This document shows, in pieces, positions 1-6,355 of a DNA stretch of 8,458 nt; position 1 is the stretch's first letter, and each line of letters begins with the position of its first letter. The notes beneath the pieces are model-generated. The model saw only the letters and a program-made list of their open reading frames with translations, had not been told where the DNA came from and did no database searches. The DNA is from an uncultured Eubacterium sp. (GTDB taxonomy: Bacteria; Bacillota; Clostridia; Lachnospirales; Lachnospiraceae), in the NCBI GenBank assembly GCA_904502145.1, contig CAJGDH010000072.1:1-8458 (forward strand), given 5' to 3'. Position numbers and translations under genes: made by a program.

Positions 1-144
1 AGACGTGCCGACGGTATGCTTCACAACGAGAAGTTTATCAGTAAGGCTCCTGCGGCAAAGGTTGAGGCAGAACGAGAAAAGCTTGCCAAATATACCGCCA
101 TGGCAGAGCAGGTAAATACCCGTCTTGCCCAGCTCAGAAAATAA
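1..144 (+). CDS. valS: Valyl-tRNA synthetase, C-terminal end (partial)
   Basis: Only the last 47 codons and the TAA stop are in the window; the gene begins to the left. Valyl-tRNA synthetase attaches valine to tRNA(Val) in the cytoplasm. The visible tail has the form typical of ValS C-termini: an FISKAPAAKVEAEREK stretch followed by a charged amphipathic helix ending in RLAQLRK, matching the family pattern 'F..kAP..vv..Er.Kl' in the C-terminal coiled-coil arm that contacts tRNA. The folC gene directly downstream supports the call, because valS-folC is a known neighbour pair in Bacillota such as Bacillus subtilis. The catalytic core is outside the window, so the call rests on the tail and the context. 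Confidence 0.8.
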   Translation, partial: RRADGMLHNEKFISKAPAAKVEAEREKLAKYTAMAEQVNTRLAQLRK

Positions 145-153
145 ATCTATAAT
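125..153 (+). promoter_or_regulatory. Candidate sigma-A promoter for folC inside the valS 3' end
   Basis: A perfect TATAAT -10 box (148-153) lies 17 bases after TTGCCC (125-130, four of six matches to TTGACA). The -35 sits in the valS coding end and the -10 just past its stop codon. It would start a leader of roughly 90 bases before folC. AT-rich sequence makes chance -10 boxes common here, so this is a candidate. Read-through from valS is also possible, because no clear terminator separates the genes. Confidence 0.45.
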
Positions 154-198
154 AATAGATATATAAACGAATAGCTAAATGAGATAGATGTTTTATAG

Positions 199-231
199 GA
201 ATACAGTCGGAGGATGGCTCCGGCTGTATTC
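199..231 (+). promoter_or_regulatory. Strong hairpin in the folC leader
   Basis: Bases 199-212 pair with 218-231 to give a 14-bp stem with one G-T wobble and a five-base GATGG loop. It is followed by CATCTCAG and not by a T tract, so it is not a standard intrinsic terminator. It ends about 20 bases before the folC start codon, leaving the ribosome binding region (about 237-245) free. Possible roles are an RNA processing or stability element at the valS/folC border, a weak terminator, or a leader regulatory element. I recognise no known riboswitch. Confidence 0.55.
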
Positions 232-251
232 ATCTCAGAGGGACGAGAAAG

Positions 252-1547
252 ATGACATACCGGGAAATGATGGAACAGATCGATCAGATACCCATGTTCG
301 GCCATGCCGGCGGACTGGATAACCTCAGAAGTTATCTCAGACTGCTGGGCCATCCGGAGAAAGAGGTCCGGGCCATCCATGTGGCAGGGACAAACGGAAA
401 AGGCTCCGTCTGCGCCTTCATGGAATCCGTCCTGAGGAGGGCAGGATATAAGACAGGTCTCTTCACTTCACCCCACCTGATCCGGGTCAATGAACGGTTC
501 CGCATCAATTACCGGGAAGTGGAGGACGGACTGCTGGTCCGCAGCTGGGAGGAGGTAAAGGACCTTCTTGACAGACGGGAGGATCACGGGCTAGATATGC
601 TCAACTATTTTGAAGTCATGTTCCTTATGGGCATGCTGATCTTCTCCCGGGAGAAGGTGGATTACTGTCTTGTGGAGACCGGCCTCGGCGGCCGTCTGGA
701 CGCCACGGTCCTGTCTGAACCGGTCCTCTGTGTCATCACCTCCATCAGCCTGGACCACACAGGGATCCTCGGTCACACTATTCCCGAGATCGCCGCGGAG
801 AAGGCAGGGATCATCCGCCGGGGTGTTCCGGTGGTTGTCCTCGATGAGGACAACGGGGCCATGCCTGTGATCATGAGGAAGGCTTCAGAGAGGAAAGCGG
901 AAGTTTTAACGGTTTCTTACGGAGATGTTACGTTTTTAAAAAATGTGAGAAACACGATTGATTTTTCCATGGAGAATCGTTATTATAAACTTGATTATGT
1001 CAATGTGCGCTTCCGCGCACCCTATCAGATGGTCAATGCCGCGCTTGCCGTCACCGCCCTCCATCGCCTTCTGCCGGACCTTCCGGAAGAGGTTATGAGA
1101 GAGGGGATCGGGACCATGCAGTGGCCCGGCCGGATGGAGGAGATCGAACCCCGCATCTTCCTTGACGGCGCCCATAATCCCGGCGCCATCATGCAGATCA
1201 CAGAGATGCTCAGGGACGATCAGGAAGGGTGGAAGCTCCTGTTTGCCGTGTGTGCGGACAAGGACTATGAGAGCATGATCGTCATGCTGTCGCAGATCCC
1301 CTGGAGACATATCTATCTTACAAAAACAAAGTCAGTCAGAGGTGCGGGAGTTGCTGTCGTGGAGAAATGTTTCCGGCGCTGCTCCGGGGCACCCATCACC
1401 ATATATAATACATCTGAGGAGGCCTATGCGGATGCTTCCGGACATCTTGAAGAAGGGGAGAACCTTCTCTGTCTGGGATCCCTGTATCTGGCCGGAGAAT
1501 TGAAGTATTATCTGGAACAGAAGGAAAGCGAGGAGAATCATGATTGA
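252..1547 (+). CDS. folC: Folylpolyglutamate synthase / dihydrofolate synthase
   Basis: This cytoplasmic Mur-ligase-fold enzyme uses ATP to add glutamate residues to folates and, in many bacteria, to join dihydropteroate to glutamate. The 431 residues are full length. Visible motifs in order: P-loop GTNGKGS (46-52), FTSPHL (71-76), ETGLGGRLDAT (142-152), DHTGILG (168-174), AEKAGII (182-188, containing the lysine that is carbamylated in family members), WPGR (291-294), DGAHNP (305-310) and GSLYLAGE (409-416). The ATG at 252 is preceded by a purine-rich site (AGAGGGACGAG, about 237-247). Whether it is bifunctional or only a polyglutamylase cannot be told from sequence alone. Its last 8 bases overlap the next small gene, which implies coupled translation. 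One internal stretch (about 901-1000) is clearly AT-richer than the rest, without any break in the frame. Confidence 0.96.
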   Translation: MTYREMMEQIDQIPMFGHAGGLDNLRSYLRLLGHPEKEVRAIHVAGTNGKGSVCAFMESVLRRAGYKTGLFTSPHLIRVNERFRINYREVEDGLLVRSWEEVKDLLDRREDHGLDMLNYFEVMFLMGMLIFSREKVDYCLVETGLGGRLDATVLSEPVLCVITSISLDHTGILGHTIPEIAAEKAGIIRRGVPVVVLDEDNGAMPVIMRKASERKAEVLTVSYGDVTFLKNVRNTIDFSMENRYYKLDYVNVRFRAPYQMVNAALAVTALHRLLPDLPEEVMREGIGTMQWPGRMEEIEPRIFLDGAHNPGAIMQITEMLRDDQEGWKLLFAVCADKDYESMIVMLSQIPWRHIYLTKTKSVRGAGVAVVEKCFRRCSGAPITIYNTSEEAYADASGHLEEGENLLCLGSLYLAGELKYYLEQKESEENHD

Positions 1548-1689
1548 TTTCACAATGGAATTAAAGAAATTTAAACCTGCGGTAGGCGTTGAAGTGGGCG
1601 CTGAAGATTTATATGACAACGAGGTAAAGGACATCACGGACCTCGTGGAAGAGTTGGTTCAGAACATGCAGGAGTCAAAAGAAAGATAA
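1540..1689 (+). CDS. Small 49-residue protein coupled to folC, function unknown
   Basis: An ATG at 1540 opens 49 codons ending in TAA at 1687-1689. A strong GAGGAG (about 1530-1535) sits the usual few bases upstream, and the start lies 8 bases inside folC in another frame, the classic arrangement for translational coupling. The product begins MIDFTMELKKFKP, continues through a V-G-V-E-V-G segment, and ends in an acidic helix-like part (VKDITDLVEELVQNMQ) and a charged tail. It is acidic and soluble, with no membrane segment, cysteine or known motif. The next gene begins 16 bases after its stop with its own GGAGG, so the three genes probably share a transcript. The reading frame, ribosome site and tight packing make it a likely real gene. 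I do not recognise a family. Confidence 0.75.
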   Translation: MIDFTMELKKFKPAVGVEVGAEDLYDNEVKDITDLVEELVQNMQESKER

Positions 1690-1705
1690 TCCCCGGAGGT
1701 CAGAT

Positions 1706-3172
1706 ATGAAATGTGTTAGATGCGGCCACAACACCGGGAATGACGGATTCTGCACAAGCTGTGGCTTTGACAATAAACATATAAAGAAGGCGCACAACAC
1801 CGCCAACTATTACTATAATCTCGGACTTGAGAAAGCAGGGATCCGGGATCTGAGCGGTGCAGCTACATTACTTGGTAAGGCCTTGACCTTTAACAAGGCC
1901 CACAAAGACGCAAGAAATCTGCTTGGCCTTGTCTACTATGAGATGGGGGAAGCAGGGAAAGCATATATCCAGTGGAAGATCAGCTCTCAGCTGGTCACCA
2001 TAGAGGAGAACCTGGCGAACCTTTACATCCGCCAGATGGAAGAACACCCGGCGGTCTTCGAATCCATCAATGAGTCCGCCAAGAAGTTCAACCTGGCCAT
2101 CTCCTACGCCAAACAGGGGAGTGACGATCTGGCCATGATCCAGATCAAGAAGGTCCTCACCCTCACCCCCAACTTTGTCCGCGGACATCTTCTCTTCGCC
2201 CTGCTCCATATGCGGGCCGGCGATAAGAACGCAGCCAAGAAGGACCTGTACAATGCCCTGGCGATCGATAATTACAACACCACCGCCATCCGTTATCTGG
2301 CGGAGATCGGTGAGAAACCCAAGGATGCTCCTGAGTTCATCAGTGAGGAGAAGCTCAAACCGGAGAATGACAATCTGAAGAATGTCCGTCCGGTTGACCA
2401 TTATGAAGATCCCAACCGGGAGCAGTGGAAACAGTTTGTCTACATGCTGATCGGTCTTGCCATCGGTGTCGTTGCCATGTTCGTGCTGGTCATCCCCAGC
2501 GTTAAGGCCGGCGTCAGTGTGGATTACAACAACCTGAAGAAACAGTACACACAGACGGTGGAAGAGAAAGACGGCGAGATCTCCGGCCTTCAGGAAGACA
2601 AAGAATCCCTTCAGAAAGAGAACGATGATCTGAAGTCAAGCCTCAGTGTCTACGAAGGCTCTGACGGCGAGGACAGTATGTATGACAGTCTTCTGAAAGC
2701 CACCAGGCAGTACTCCATCCCCAATTATGTGGAATGTGCCCAGTACCTTGCCAAGATCAAGAAGAAGGACCTTCCTTCCGCCACCTCCAAAAACATGTAT
2801 ACGGAGATGAAGGATGTTGCCTATCCGGCAGCTGCCAACGAGCTTTATGACAGCGGCATGGAGAAATACAACAAGTACCAGTACGAGGAAGCCCTGAAGG
2901 ATTTCAAGAAATCCTACAAATACAGCGACAAGAGCTATAACACCCTCTACCAGCTTGCCATGTGCTACAAGAGGATAGGGGAGACAGACAAGGCAACCGA
3001 ATATTTCTATGATATCATCAATAATTCCGGTGATGATGATCTGATCCGTAAGGCATCCAACTACGGCCTGGATATGACCATCAATGAAGGAAAGCAGGCT
3101 GCCCAGGCAGCCAAGGGCGGCGATTCCGGTGAAGGCAGTTCCGGAAGCACCACCGAAAACACCGGGAACTAG
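1706..3172 (+). CDS. Zinc-ribbon, TPR and single-span membrane protein
   Basis: The protein has 488 residues and starts at an ATG preceded by CCCGGAGGT (1692-1700). The N-terminus is a short zinc ribbon with two CxxC knuckles (Cys3, Cys6, Cys16, Cys19). Helical tetratricopeptide-like repeats follow at about 34-100 and 126-193 (for example NYYYNLGLEKAG and FNLAISYAKQGSDDLAMIQIKKVL). One membrane span lies at about 244-267. Residues 276-314 are a charged coiled coil, and two more TPR-like repeats occupy about 376-444 (LYDSGMEKYNKYQYEEALKDF, then LYQLAMCYKRIGETDKATEYF). The last 25 or so residues are a Gly/Ser/Thr-rich tail. There is no signal peptide, so the likely topology is ribbon and first repeats in the cytoplasm, coiled coil and second repeats outside; this is inferred. 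TPRs bind proteins, so an envelope scaffold or assembly role is plausible. No enzymatic domain is visible. A terminator follows, closing the folC run. Confidence 0.88.
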   Translation: MKCVRCGHNTGNDGFCTSCGFDNKHIKKAHNTANYYYNLGLEKAGIRDLSGAATLLGKALTFNKAHKDARNLLGLVYYEMGEAGKAYIQWKISSQLVTIEENLANLYIRQMEEHPAVFESINESAKKFNLAISYAKQGSDDLAMIQIKKVLTLTPNFVRGHLLFALLHMRAGDKNAAKKDLYNALAIDNYNTTAIRYLAEIGEKPKDAPEFISEEKLKPENDNLKNVRPVDHYEDPNREQWKQFVYMLIGLAIGVVAMFVLVIPSVKAGVSVDYNNLKKQYTQTVEEKDGEISGLQEDKESLQKENDDLKSSLSVYEGSDGEDSMYDSLLKATRQYSIPNYVECAQYLAKIKKKDLPSATSKNMYTEMKDVAYPAAANELYDSGMEKYNKYQYEEALKDFKKSYKYSDKSYNTLYQLAMCYKRIGETDKATEYFYDIINNSGDDDLIRKASNYGLDMTINEGKQAAQAAKGGDSGEGSSGSTTENTGN

Positions 3173-3197
3173 TTTCCGGGGAAGACTGGAACAGACG

Positions 3198-3229
3198 GCG
3201 CCGCGATTATTCGCGGCGCTTCTTTATTT
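3198..3229 (+). terminator. Intrinsic terminator after the TPR gene
   Basis: GCGCCGCG (3198-3205) pairs perfectly with CGCGGCGC (3212-3219) around an ATTATT loop, followed by the T-rich run TTCTTTATTT. It starts 26 bases after the TPR gene stop codon and closes the folC, small-gene and TPR run. Confidence 0.88.
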
Positions 3230-3299
3230 ATAACCGGTGGACAAAGCGGTCATGCCGGCCGGTTTTGGACTGCGGAAACACCGACAGGAGGAGAGAAGC

Positions 3300-3875
3300 A
3301 TGTATTCCACTGAACATCTGATCGAACAGCATTTCCAAAAGAAACCCGGGGAGAACCTGGAGGTATTGAAGGACAGGTACCGGGAGATTTCTTCCTTTCA
3401 TAAGGACCCGCTCACCGCGGCGATCCTGGCCACTTCCTACTATGGGATGGAAGAACTGCAGATGCGCCTTCCCAGGATAAACGAGATCATGAGGAATCCC
3501 TTCTCCCGGGATGAAGACCTCCACGCCGTCACCGGGCTGATCATCGCTGCCGACGGGGGTCCCGCCGAGGGAGCCAAGGCGATCCAGATCAGAATGGCCT
3601 TGGGAGAGCAGGGGATAAGGGCAGACGAAAGCAAGACCTGCCACCTCATTGCCCTTTTAGCCATCGCTTCCCGGAAGGTCCTTCCCCTGATGGAGGAATT
3701 GCTGGATCCTTCCCTGGAAGAGGAGGAGAGGAAGGCTGCCTTCCATGTGGCCGCGGCGGACTGGCTCCTGGCAGAAAGAGAAAGACAGGCCTTTATCTGC
3801 AATGAAGAGGATATGGCGTATGCCCTGCTGGTGGGCCTTAAAGATGAGGTCGATACCATACTTGAGGAGAAGTGA
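3300..3875 (+). CDS. Uncharacterised 191-residue soluble helical protein
   Basis: The frame is open from a GTG at 3237, but the ATG at 3300 is the better start: AGGAGGAG (3286-3293) sits six bases ahead of it, whereas the GTG lies just after the terminator with no ribosome site and would add 21 unconvincing residues. The product is predicted to be almost all helical and soluble, with no signal peptide, membrane span or metal-site pattern. Two alanine/leucine-rich parts (DPLTAAILATSYYGMEEL at 36-53 and LIALLAIASRKVLPLMEELL at 116-135) suggest a helical-bundle or repeat scaffold. An NPFSRDEDLHAVTGL stretch (67-80) looks like a fixed turn between helices. The stop lies 6 bases before truA, so the two genes are almost certainly one transcript and may be translationally coupled. 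That does not show a role in tRNA modification. I do not recognise the family with confidence. Confidence 0.8.
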   Translation: MYSTEHLIEQHFQKKPGENLEVLKDRYREISSFHKDPLTAAILATSYYGMEELQMRLPRINEIMRNPFSRDEDLHAVTGLIIAADGGPAEGAKAIQIRMALGEQGIRADESKTCHLIALLAIASRKVLPLMEELLDPSLEEEERKAAFHVAAADWLLAERERQAFICNEEDMAYALLVGLKDEVDTILEEK

Positions 3876-3881
3876 GACAGA

Positions 3882-4616
3882 ATGAAGAATTACAAGATGG
3901 TCATCCGCTATGACGGAGGCCGTTATCATGGCTGGGAGCACAAAAAAGATGTGGATACGGTACAGAAGAGGATAGAGAATGTTCTCTCCAGGATGTGCAG
4001 TCAGGAGATCTGGACAAACGGGGCGGGACGCACCGACGCGGGGGTCCACGCGGAGGCCATGGTGGCCAATGCCCACATGGAGACGGACCTGTCTCCAACA
4101 GAGATCAGGGATTATCTTAACCGCTATCTTCCGGAGGATATCGCCGTCACGGAGGTGAAGGAGGCTTCCGACCGTTTCCATGCCCGTTTTAACGCTGTGG
4201 GCAAGCTTTACCGCTACACCTGCTATGACGGCCCTTCCAAGCCTGTTTTTGACCGGAAATACTGCCTGGTCCTCGAGAAATCCGTGGATATCAACCGGAT
4301 GAAAAAAGCCGCGGAATATCTGGTGGGACAGCATGATTATAAAAGCTTCTGCGGCAATTCCAAAATGAAAAAATCCACCGTCCGGATCGTGGATTACATC
4401 GAGATCAGCAGAAAAGAAGGCTATGTTATCCTGGACTTCCACGGGACCGGTTTCCTCCAGAACATGGTCCGTATACTGACGGGAACTCTCCTGGAGGTGG
4501 GTTACGGCAGGATGAAGCCTGAACAGATGAAGGAGATCCTGGAAGCACAGGACCGCACGGCAGCCGGTCCCACCGCACCGCCCCAGGGCTTATGTCTTAT
4601 CCATGTGGATTACTGA
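3882..4616 (+). CDS. truA: TruA-family tRNA pseudouridine synthase
   Basis: TruA converts uridines at positions 38-40 in the tRNA anticodon arm to pseudouridine. The 244 residues are normal family length. Conserved parts: YDGGRYHGW (10-18), the catalytic block GAGRTDAGVHA (47-57) with Asp52 as the nucleophile, FHARFNA (99-105), KLYRYT (108-113) with the conserved active-site Tyr110, DYKSFCG (152-158), GTGFLQNMVR (188-197) and the closing AGPTAPPQGLCL (228-239). Its start is 6 bases after the preceding gene. A GAGGAGA (3864-3870) inside that gene's end is 11 bases upstream of the ATG, a little far but usable. The segment after GW reads EHKKDVDTVQ, whereas textbook TruA proteins have Q-x-Q there. 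Many Clostridia carry two truA genes, the standard one beside the rplM-rpsI ribosomal genes, so this could be the second copy. Its exact target sites are therefore less certain than its chemistry. Confidence 0.93.
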   Translation: MKNYKMVIRYDGGRYHGWEHKKDVDTVQKRIENVLSRMCSQEIWTNGAGRTDAGVHAEAMVANAHMETDLSPTEIRDYLNRYLPEDIAVTEVKEASDRFHARFNAVGKLYRYTCYDGPSKPVFDRKYCLVLEKSVDINRMKKAAEYLVGQHDYKSFCGNSKMKKSTVRIVDYIEISRKEGYVILDFHGTGFLQNMVRILTGTLLEVGYGRMKPEQMKEILEAQDRTAAGPTAPPQGLCLIHVDY

Positions 4617-4622
4617 AAAAAC

Positions 4623-4655
4623 AAAAAGGCGAGGGAATTGATCCCTCGCCTTTTT
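4623..4655. terminator. Bidirectional terminator between truA and aspartate kinase
   Basis: GGCGAGGGA (4628-4636) pairs perfectly with TCCCTCGCC (4642-4650) around a five-base loop. Five A's precede the stem (4623-4627) and five T's follow it (4651-4655), so each strand reads a hairpin followed by a U tract. It lies 7 bases after the truA stop and about 60 bases beyond the end of the converging aspartate kinase gene, so it can end both transcripts. Confidence 0.92.
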
Positions 4656-4714
4656 CAGTTATATCCTTTTTCAATTATATTTAAATCTTTTTTTCAGCTG
4701 CCGCAGTTGTCTGA

Positions 4715-6031
4715 TCATCTGCCGACGAACTTCCGGTAGATTGCCCTTAAAGACTTTTCGAAATCTTTGTTTCTCACTCCGATGATGATATTCAGCTCGG
4801 AGGAACCCTGGTCGATCATCTTGATGTTGACGTCCGCTTCAGCCAGAGCGGAAAAGAGCTTTCCTGCAGTACCGCTCGCAGACCGCATGCCGCGGCCCAC
4901 CACGGCGATGAGGGCCAGGTCTGTCTCGATCTCGATGGAATCCGGGGAAACCATACGATGGATCGCGGAGATGACCTTCTGCTCCTTCTCCAGGAATTCA
5001 TCCGCATGGATGACCACTGTCATGGTATCGATTCCCGAAGGCATGTGCTCAAAGGAGATCTGATTGTCCTCCAGCGCCTGGAGGACCTTGCGGCCGAAAC
5101 CAATTTCAGAGTTCATCATGGACTTGGTGATGACCATGGCGTTGAAGCCCTTCTTTCCGGCGATGCCGGTAACCACGTAATCCGGCTTCTGTCCGGTGGC
5201 TTCCACGATCCATGTACCTTCGTCCTGAGGACGGTTGGTATTGCGGATGTTGATGGGAATACCACAGTGACGTACGGGGAAGATGGCTTCCTCATGGAGC
5301 ACGGAGGCACCCATGTAGGAGAGCTCCCTAAGCTCCCGGTAAGTGATGTATTTGATGGGTTCCGGATTGTCAACGATGCGGGGGTCCGCCACCAGGAAAC
5401 CGGAGACATCCGTCCAGTTCTCATAGATATCCGCCTTGCAGGCCTGAGCCACGATGGAACCGGTCACGTCGGAACCGCCCCTGGAAAATGTCTGAACTTC
5501 ACCGTTCTTTCCGAGGCCGTAAAAGCCCGGAATGACAGCTCTGCCGCATTCGGAGAGGCGTCTGCCCATCACCTTCTGGGTCTTGTAGGGGTTGAGCATC
5601 CCGTCTTCGTTAAAGAAGATGATCTCTTTTGCGTCGATGAATTCAAACCCTAAGTATTCTGCCAGGATCATCCCGTTCAGGTACTCACCCCTGGATGCGG
5701 TGAAATCCCTCTGGGGGTTGGTGTTGAGGCGGTCGGCTATATCATCAAAGTGTTCATCCAGATAAAAGTTGGTCAGGCCAAGACCTGAAACAATCTCTTC
5801 ATAACGGGCTTTGACCCGGTCCAGGACAGGGTTGAAATCCTTCCCCTCGATGGAAAGATCATATGCCTCAAGAAGCATGTCCGTAACCTTCGTATCTCCC
5901 ATAAATCTTCTTCCGGGCGCAGACGGAACCACAAATAAACGGCTGCTGTCTGCATGGATTATCTCACTTACTTTTTTAAACTGATCGGCACTGGCGAGAG
6001 AACTCCCGCCGAATTTTGCCACTTTTCTCAT
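4715..6031 (-). CDS. lysC: Aspartate kinase (monofunctional)
   Basis: Aspartate kinase phosphorylates aspartate with ATP, the first step toward lysine/diaminopimelate, threonine, methionine and isoleucine. The 438 residues are full length, with an N-terminal amino-acid-kinase domain and two C-terminal ACT domains. Motifs: KFGGSSL (6-12) for nucleotide binding, SRGEYLNG (113-120) for aspartate binding, FSRGGSDVTG (182-191), NWTDVSGFLVADPRIV (205-220) and GASVLHEEA (241-249). The ACT part, about 295-436, includes ALIAVVGRGMRS (373-384) and IDQGSSELNIIIGV (406-419), the usual allosteric-site pattern. Start: the ATG is preceded on this strand by GGAGGAAG (6037-6044). No homoserine dehydrogenase domain is attached. 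The leader is too short for a lysine riboswitch and shows no T-box motif, so control is probably by feedback on the ACT domains, but which amino acid inhibits cannot be read from sequence. lysC is the usual symbol; this could be a threonine-responsive isozyme. Confidence 0.95.
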   Translation of the reverse strand: MRKVAKFGGSSLASADQFKKVSEIIHADSSRLFVVPSAPGRRFMGDTKVTDMLLEAYDLSIEGKDFNPVLDRVKARYEEIVSGLGLTNFYLDEHFDDIADRLNTNPQRDFTASRGEYLNGMILAEYLGFEFIDAKEIIFFNEDGMLNPYKTQKVMGRRLSECGRAVIPGFYGLGKNGEVQTFSRGGSDVTGSIVAQACKADIYENWTDVSGFLVADPRIVDNPEPIKYITYRELRELSYMGASVLHEEAIFPVRHCGIPINIRNTNRPQDEGTWIVEATGQKPDYVVTGIAGKKGFNAMVITKSMMNSEIGFGRKVLQALEDNQISFEHMPSGIDTMTVVIHADEFLEKEQKVISAIHRMVSPDSIEIETDLALIAVVGRGMRSASGTAGKLFSALAEADVNIKMIDQGSSELNIIIGVRNKDFEKSLRAIYRKFVGR

Positions 6032-6146
6032 GGTTACTTCCTCCGATTAATCGTCAATGATCATACCAGGACTCTTTATCCGGATTCCGGTCATATATTT
6101 TTTTGTTGTCTGCACAACAGGTGATATCATTTTATGTCATTCATCT
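6032..6146 (-). promoter_or_regulatory. Aspartate kinase 5' leader with two short hairpins
   Basis: On the minus strand the roughly 110-base leader contains TGTTGT/ACAACA around a four-base loop (6104-6119), then CCGG/CCGG around AAT (6080-6090), then the perfect palindrome CGATTAATCG overlapping the approach to the Shine-Dalgarno. None is followed by a U tract, so there is no attenuator. It is too short for the roughly 170-base lysine riboswitch, and no T-box TGGNACCGCG sequence is present. Function, if any, is unknown. Confidence 0.35.
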
Positions 6147-6175
6147 ACTTTACATGGTATCAGGGCTTTTTGCAA
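6147..6175 (-). promoter_or_regulatory. Candidate promoter for aspartate kinase
   Basis: On the minus strand TTGCAA (6170-6175) is followed after 17 bases by TAAAGT (6147-6152), four of six matches to each sigma-A consensus box. It lies directly downstream of the terminators that follow the mutase gene, where a new promoter would be expected. Box quality is moderate. Confidence 0.45.
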
Positions 6176-6185
6176 GAGATTTTTT

Positions 6186-6231
6186 GAAAAACAGGCAAAT
6201 AAAGTCTGTCAGCTCTGAAGACGGCCTGTTT
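6186..6231 (-). terminator. Nested hairpin, possible second terminator after the mutase
   Basis: On the minus strand AAACAGGC pairs with GCCTGTTT as an 8-bp outer stem, ending in a short T run. Inside, GTCTTCA pairs with TGA-C-AGAC with one bulged base. It follows the main terminator at 6238-6270. The arrangement suits a backup terminator catching read-through from the mutase gene. The long structured interior is more than a terminator needs, so a small structured RNA is an alternative. Confidence 0.45.
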
Positions 6232-6237
6232 CCCCAG

Positions 6238-6270
6238 AAAAAAGAAGCCGCCACGAAGGCAGCTTCTTTT
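6238..6270 (-). terminator. Intrinsic terminator after the sugar-phosphate mutase gene
   Basis: On the minus strand AAAAGAAGC pairs with GCTTCTTTT. After one mismatch the stem continues with GCC/GGC around a five-base loop, and a run of six T's follows (A's at 6238-6243 on the plus strand). It lies about 85 bases after the mutase stop codon. Confidence 0.85.
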
Positions 6271-6311
6271 CAAAACAAAGTAAATGTGGTTTATCTAAAT
6301 GTCATGCACGC

Positions 6312-6355
6312 CCTTAAATGTCCTGCAGGCCCTGTGGCCGGCAGGGGCCCCGTCC
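6312..6355 (-). other. G+C-rich mutase 3' untranslated stretch with weak hairpin
   Basis: Directly after the mutase stop codon, GGCCCTG and CAGGGGCC (6329-6350 region on the plus strand) can pair with one bulged G. No T run follows on the minus strand, so it is not an independent terminator. Together with the two hairpins further on, it makes up the first part of the 324-base gap between the mutase and aspartate kinase genes, in which I see no coding sequence. Confidence 0.3.

Noticed and set aside
3232..3266. AACCGG/CCGGTTTT as a second terminator after the TPR gene
   Set aside because: Only a 6-bp stem with a 21-base loop and four T's; a much better terminator lies directly upstream.
3237..3299. 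GTG-initiated extension of the 191-residue gene
   Set aside because: No ribosome binding site precedes the GTG, which lies just after a terminator, while a strong AGGAGGAG sits correctly before the ATG at 3300.
3657..4442. 261-codon open frame on the minus strand across two genes
   Set aside because: It is antisense to truA and the preceding gene, has no ribosome site, and shows no recognisable protein; it follows from the codon bias of the real genes.
4958..5653. 231-codon plus-strand frame opposite aspartate kinase
   Set aside because: Antisense shadow of a gene whose motifs are unambiguous on the minus strand.
6032..6175. Lysine riboswitch or T-box ahead of aspartate kinase
   Set aside because: The leader after the candidate promoter is only about 110 bases, lacks the multi-helix lysine aptamer and a terminator/antiterminator pair, and has no T-box TGGNACCGCG sequence.
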